Source: CAIXSC01 sp046349935
GTDB taxonomy: Bacteria > Planctomycetota > Planctomycetia > Pirellulales > Pirellulaceae
Reading direction: 5' to 3'
NCBI GenBank assembly: GCA_046349935.1
Contig: JAXMBK010000015.1
Span: forward strand, 1 to 64,000
Length of the DNA: 64,000 bases
The notes below the pieces were generated by a model. That model was not told where the DNA came from. It made no database searches and saw only the letters and a list, made by a program, of their open reading frames with translations. Made by a program: the position numbers and the translations under genes. Numbering within the stretch: the first letter of the stretch is position 1; each line of letters starts with the position of its first letter. Positions 60,445 through 64,000 of the stretch are shown piece after piece.

Positions 60445-60984
60445 TCACCCAGCATCCGCCTCGCCTTGGCCCGAGTCGTCCGCGTCGCTTGCTTCGCCTG
60501 CAACGGCCCGCAGCCGCTCCATGAACTGCACCAACTGTCGCTGCTCGCGCTGATCGAGCGGCCGCATGATCGACTCATGCAACCGCCGCAGCGGAGCGTC
60601 GATTTGCGCGAGCAACTTCAGGGCTTTCTCGGTCGCCGCGACGTACACCACCCGCCGATCTTTCTGACAGCGCTCCCGCTGGACCAACTGGGCCTTTTCC
60701 AGGCGATCGACGAGCCCCGTAATGCCGGGAACCATCGCAATCAGTCGGTCGGCGATCTCGAGCATCGGCAGGGGCGTCCCTTGGCCGCGGAGGATGCGGA
60801 GGATGTTGTATTGCGTCGAAGTGAGCCCGAATTGAGTGAACAGTCGGTCGATCTGCAGCTGCAGACGACTCGCCGTGCGCAGCAAATTGAGCAGTGCTTC
60901 TTCGGTCAGTGAATCGAAGGGACGACGCTTCTTCAGCTCTCCCTGCAACCGCCCGGTCGACTTCGCCTGCTTCGCCTTGGTCAT
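60445..60984 (-). CDS. MarR-family transcriptional regulator
   Basis: A 179-residue regulator. The ATG at 60984 is preceded by GGGGAG and AGG; an ATG-type start at 61029 is possible. The winged helix-turn-helix is clear: LTSTQYNILRILRGQGTPLP, LEIADRLIAMVPGITGLVDR (recognition helix) and LEKAQLVQRERCQKDRRVVY (wing). Helices for dimerisation lie at both ends. It should repress its own operon (pirin, old yellow enzyme) and be released by a small ligand or Cys oxidation; only one Cys (in ERCQKD) is present. A direct repeat upstream is the likely operator. Confidence 0.92.
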   Translation of the reverse strand: MTKAKQAKSTGRLQGELKKRRPFDSLTEEALLNLLRTASRLQLQIDRLFTQFGLTSTQYNILRILRGQGTPLPMLEIADRLIAMVPGITGLVDRLEKAQLVQRERCQKDRRVVYVAATEKALKLLAQIDAPLRRLHESIMRPLDQREQRQLVQFMERLRAVAGEASDADDSGQGEADAG

Positions 60985-61025
60985 CGCCTGCCGCTCCCCT
61001 CGCTCAAGTCGCCCGCCGATACGCG

Positions 61026-61049
61026 ACACGTCAATACTTTACACGTCAA
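61026..61049 (-). promoter_or_regulatory. Putative operator/promoter of the marR operon
   Basis: acacgtcaa occurs twice, at 61026-61034 and 61041-61049, 15 bases apart; on the coding strand TTGACGTGT repeats. TTGACG could double as a -35 element. It is AT-rich against its surroundings and lies just upstream of the marR start. Confidence 0.45.
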
Positions 61050-61234
61050 CTATCGACGTAGCAAGAGAGAATCTGCGAGAAAAGTGCCGGGATTCAGCGA
61101 CGAGCGGCGTTTGCGGCTTTTTGAAGTTGCGCTGTCTTGCAAATATCGACGGCTGTTTCCATTGCCGCCGCGGAAAGACGCGATCGTAGAGCGTTGTCGT
61201 GAATGAATGGTGCGAGTGGCTACTGCGCGCATCC

Positions 61235-61579
61235 GCCCCGAAGGGCAACGCTGTGAAGCATTTTTTACGGGAAAAACGAGGTCTTTCGGTCACTCAAGGG
61301 CGATCCACGGCATTCCCGGCCGCGCCGGTGCACCTCCTGATTCGCTCTTTCTTGTTTCTCACGGAGGCACGGAGACACGGAGAAAGACTTAAGACTCGCT
61401 GTGGTCGGAGCCCATGACGCGATCCTTCATCGATCAAAGTCCAGTCTCGTTCTCTTGCATCTCCGTGTCTCCGTGTCTCCGTGTGACAAGTCTGACCGGG
61501 GCGAGCGAGGACGTCAGACGCTCGTCATGTCTCGCCGTTTCGCGGACTGAAAATGCTTCACAGCGTTGCCCGAAGGGGC
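61235..61579. repeat. Nested inverted-repeat element
   Basis: Outer arms 61235-61264 and 61550-61579 match as inverted repeats in 27 of 30 bases; the 22 bases gggcaacgctgtgaagcatt(tt) are identical, and the three mismatches are a gaa/ttc flip inside a small palindrome. Inner arms at 61360-61382 and 61461-61483 (ctccgtgtctccgtg words) pair in 22 of 23. No convincing gene lies inside. It sits between the marR operon and the sialidase-fold gene, in the 613-base gap without genes. Confidence 0.75.
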
Positions 61580-61642
61580 ACGACAGGTCAGCCCAGGGCA
61601 GGGCGAAGCGCCGCCCTGGGTTTTGGGCTTCGAGATTCGCGG

Positions 61643-62773
61643 CTACGGTTCGATCGCCAGCTCCGCGAGATAAATGGCCGTCAACGGCTTCCCCGACGCA
61701 TCCTGTTCGTGGCTCGAATAGTACGAGACCAGCGCCCGCGTCGGCGCGAGTTCGACCAGTCCTGGATACGAGTTGTCGCCGCCGCTCGGTAGTTCCGCAA
61801 ACTCCTCTAAACGGTCGTCCACCAGCCAACACAGCGACGTCTTCGGGCCGCGGTCCGTCGTCTGTTTCCGCCCCCCCACGACCGTCCTTCCGCTCCACTG
61901 CGCCAACAACGGCCCACCTACCGACCGGTCCAAGCTTTTTCGTTCCCAGGCGATGTACGGCGGTCGCGAACGCAAAAGCTGCGCTTCCTTCCCTGCACCA
62001 TGGCGACCGACGCCCAACACGCTCCCGTCCGCGGCGAATGCAAACGCCGTTTCGTCACCCGCCGTCTCCTGAAACACGGCGCGTTTGCGCCACACCAGCC
62101 CGTCGTCGCTTTCCAACATCAGCGACTCCACATTCTCCGGTTCGCCGCGCGCCATGATCTCGAAGCCCGGTTTGCGACGTCCGCACAAATAGGCCTTGTC
62201 GTCGAACGCCGCCGCGCGCCACACGTAATGCCCGAACGTGCCCTCCAGCATCACGGGGCTCGTCCACTTCGCGCCATCGTCGCTGTATGCCGCATACCCC
62301 AAGTGTTGATTGAGGTCGTAATCCTTGACGGGAATCGTCGTTTTGCCGCTGTACCAAGTCCCCGTGTAGACGAACAGCCGATCTTTGAACACCAAGAAAT
62401 GTGGATCGCGAGTATCCCGCAGCGGTACGCGGAAGCGATGCACCTGCTCCCACTCGCGACCATCCACGCTCCGCAACACGATCGTCGACGCCGTTGGATG
62501 CACCATGTGCCCGTCCGGGCAGCTGCGAAACGTCAGGTAAAGATGTCCCTTGAACCGCACCAAGTCGGTGAATGCATTGTGCTCGCCGTTGTGAAACACG
62601 CGTCGCACCGACTCCACGCGCACTGTAGGCGGTTTTCCAGTCGCCTCTTGCGCCATGGTCGGCGGCGCCCCCAACCCCAGCGCGATCGCCGCCATCCCCC
62701 AAGCGACGACGCCCCAAGCTGCTGCCCCCCGCCGGCTCCCGATTACGACAACCGCCGCGCCTAACGCCTCCAT
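61643..62773 (-). CDS. Secreted sialidase-fold (BNR-like) protein
   Basis: A 376-residue exported protein. The ATG at 62773 has AGGAAGG 9 bases upstream; a GTG at 62782 is in frame but too near the ribosome-binding site. Signal peptide with two hydrophobic stretches (VVVIGSRRGAAAWGVV, AAIALGLGAPPTMA). Mature part: VRVESVRRVFHNGEHNAFTD, LYLTFRSCPDGHMVHPTAST, VLRSVDGREWEQVHRF (Asp-box-like), YAAYSDDGAKWTSP, VESLMLESDDGLVWRKRAVF. Repeated S-x-D-G-x-W motifs are typical of sialidase/neuraminidase propellers. The full Arg triad of active sialidases cannot be confirmed. It may act on surface glycans. Confidence 0.78.
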   Translation of the reverse strand: MEALGAAVVVIGSRRGAAAWGVVAWGMAAIALGLGAPPTMAQEATGKPPTVRVESVRRVFHNGEHNAFTDLVRFKGHLYLTFRSCPDGHMVHPTASTIVLRSVDGREWEQVHRFRVPLRDTRDPHFLVFKDRLFVYTGTWYSGKTTIPVKDYDLNQHLGYAAYSDDGAKWTSPVMLEGTFGHYVWRAAAFDDKAYLCGRRKPGFEIMARGEPENVESLMLESDDGLVWRKRAVFQETAGDETAFAFAADGSVLGVGRHGAGKEAQLLRSRPPYIAWERKSLDRSVGGPLLAQWSGRTVVGGRKQTTDRGPKTSLCWLVDDRLEEFAELPSGGDNSYPGLVELAPTRALVSYYSSHEQDASGKPLTAIYLAELAIEP

Positions 62774-63004
62774 CCGTTTCACCCTTCCTGGTTAACTCGG
62801 CCGCCGTCCGCCGAGCCCTTCATCGCAGGCGACGCGCTGTACAACGCCTGTCGGGCTCGACGACGGTCCGAGACGACAAAGCATAGAAGCCGGCGCCGCG
62901 GCGGTCGACGGGTCCGTGCGCGCCCACGCATTTGACAATCGCCAAGCCGCGCGTCGACAATCACTTCATTCCGAGACTCTTCCTCCGGCCCGCAATCGCC
63001 TACT

Positions 63005-63955
63005 ATGTCGCTCGCACCATTAGCCTCGAAATCCGCCGCGTCGCTCGTTGCACTTTGCACCGCAATCCTGTGCGCCGTGTTCGCAATCACGGACGGTCGC
63101 GCCGCAGACGATCCCGTCTTCTCGGGCCCGCAAGTCGGCGAGAAGCTGCCGCCATTTCGCGTTCGCGGCGTATTCGACGACGATGCGGGAATGGAGCTAG
63201 ACTTCGTCAAGCGCGCCGACGGCAAGCCCCTTGTCCTGATCTTCGTGCACGACGTCAATCGTCAGTCGATCAGCATGACGCGAGTGCTCTCCCAGTACAC
63301 CCATTCCCGCGCCGCCGAGGGACTCGCGACCGGCATCGTGTGGCTCGACGACGACGCCACGGCCGCCGAAACGATGCTCAACCGCATCAAGCACGCTCTC
63401 ACTCCTCAAGCGCCGGTCGGCATTTCACTTGACGGCGTCGAAGGCCCCGGCAGCTACGGCCTGAATCGCAAAGTCATGCTCACAATCCTCGTCGCCAAAG
63501 ACAACCGAGTCGCCGCGAACTTCGCGCTCATTCAGCCTAGCCTGCAGGTCGACTTGCCCAAGATCTTGGCCGCCGTCGTCGCCGTCGCCGGCGGCAAAGC
63601 CCCGTCGCTCGACGAACTTCCCGAGATGCGCGGAAGAATGGAATCGCCTGCCAAAGGCGCTGCGGAACCACCCAACCTTCGGCCGCTCCTCGCTCCATTG
63701 ATCAAACGAGGCGCGAGCGACGACGAGGTCGCTGCAGCGGCACGCGCAATCGATCAGCGGATCGCCGACGATCCGGCCGCTCGCCGTGAACTGGGTCGCA
63801 TCGTCCACACCATCATCGATGCCGGCAAACTTGCGAACTACGGCACGCCGAAAGCGCAAGAACATCTACGGCGCTGGTCGCAGGAAATCGCTCCTCCGCA
63901 ACGCCCCGACGGCGCACCGCGCGAGGAACCCAAGCCCAAAGAGGCACAGCCGTGA
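63005..63955 (+). CDS. Exported thioredoxin-fold protein lacking the CxxC
   Basis: A 316-residue protein. Signal peptide (SLVALCTAILCAVFAITDGRA). Residues about 40-200 have the redoxin pattern QVGEKLPPFRVRGVFDDDAG, KPLVLIFVHDVNRQSISMTR (where CxxC would stand) and NRKVMLTILVAKDNRVAANF. The active-site Cys pair is replaced by HDVNRQS, so no redox catalysis is expected. The C-terminal 100 residues are helical with a Pro/Lys/Glu-rich tail. The product may be a binding or scaffold protein. Its TGA overlaps the next GTG, so a downstream partner is co-translated. Confidence 0.78.
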   Translation: MSLAPLASKSAASLVALCTAILCAVFAITDGRAADDPVFSGPQVGEKLPPFRVRGVFDDDAGMELDFVKRADGKPLVLIFVHDVNRQSISMTRVLSQYTHSRAAEGLATGIVWLDDDATAAETMLNRIKHALTPQAPVGISLDGVEGPGSYGLNRKVMLTILVAKDNRVAANFALIQPSLQVDLPKILAAVVAVAGGKAPSLDELPEMRGRMESPAKGAAEPPNLRPLLAPLIKRGASDDEVAAAARAIDQRIADDPAARRELGRIVHTIIDAGKLANYGTPKAQEHLRRWSQEIAPPQRPDGAPREEPKPKEAQP

Positions 63956-64000
63956 TCGGGGCCCTGCTTGTCGCGTCGCTGTGCAGCCTCGATCCTTCCT
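63952..64000 (+). CDS. Start of a further exported protein, truncated by the window end
   Basis: A GTG overlaps the previous stop as GTGA. The 16 readable codons give VIGALLVASLCSLDPS, the beginning of a signal peptide-like hydrophobic segment. Too short to identify. Confidence 0.45.
   Translation, partial: MIGALLVASLCSLDPS

Noticed and set aside
61207..61417. Short frames inside the nested inverted repeat
   Set aside because: No ribosome-binding site, composition unlike neighbours, and they cross the repeat arms.

Overview
This window looks like chromosomal DNA of a planctomycete, most likely of the Pirellula/Rhodopirellula/Blastopirellula type. The evidence is GC-rich DNA with gene families almost confined to that group: DUF1501, DUF1549/DUF1553, DUF1552 and DUF1592 proteins, PVC-type membrane-bound dehydrogenases with a C-terminal haem motif, DUF1559 prepilin-like proteins, CRTAC1-type FG-GAP/ASPIC lipoproteins, and an exported protein with an N-terminal 'FERLESRRVFA' motif. 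All calls come from reading the sequence; no database search was possible.

Layout. 1-7.3 kb: the end of a Pro/Ala-rich membrane protein, two secreted proteins, and an AAA+ ATPase/VWA pair on the minus strand. 7.4-20.4 kb: a long plus-strand envelope cluster made of a heptahaem cytochrome-TPR lipoprotein, TPR protein, FG-GAP/ASPIC lipoprotein and EF-hand membrane protein; then, behind its own strong promoter, a DUF1559 protein, a second FG-GAP/ASPIC lipoprotein, a second TPR protein and a Met-rich small lipoprotein; then a transthyretin-like lipoprotein and a second DUF1559 protein. 20.6-26 kb: a minus-strand run of UbiD-family decarboxylase, atypical prepilin peptidase, LOG-family protein, pteridine-reductase-like SDR and universal stress protein. 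26.2-30.2 kb: leucyl aminopeptidase, then an NfeD-flotillin pair.

30.4-58.2 kb: three planctomycete 'cytochrome plus Tat protein' modules (DUF1501 with DUF1549/1553; DUF1501 with PVC dehydrogenase and an isochorismatase-like hydrolase; DUF1552 with DUF1592 and a CxxC ferredoxin-fold protein). Between them lie a PQQ-propeller protein, an amidohydrolase-CBM9 fusion, another PVC dehydrogenase, a TlpA-like thioredoxin, a beta-lactamase-like/GDPD fusion, tRNA-Leu(UAG), small unrecognised genes and a class A beta-lactamase-like protein. 58.5-61 kb: a marR-pirin-old yellow enzyme operon. 61.6-64 kb: a sialidase-fold protein, a thioredoxin-fold protein and the start of one more gene.

Dispersed palindromic repeats with the core aggctggaagcct sit exactly at gene 3' ends in several places. 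A nested inverted-repeat element lies upstream of marR. The best candidate for a little-described system is the 7.4-20.4 kb cytochrome/TPR/FG-GAP/DUF1559 cluster, which looks like a cell-surface machine. Its function cannot be read from sequence alone.
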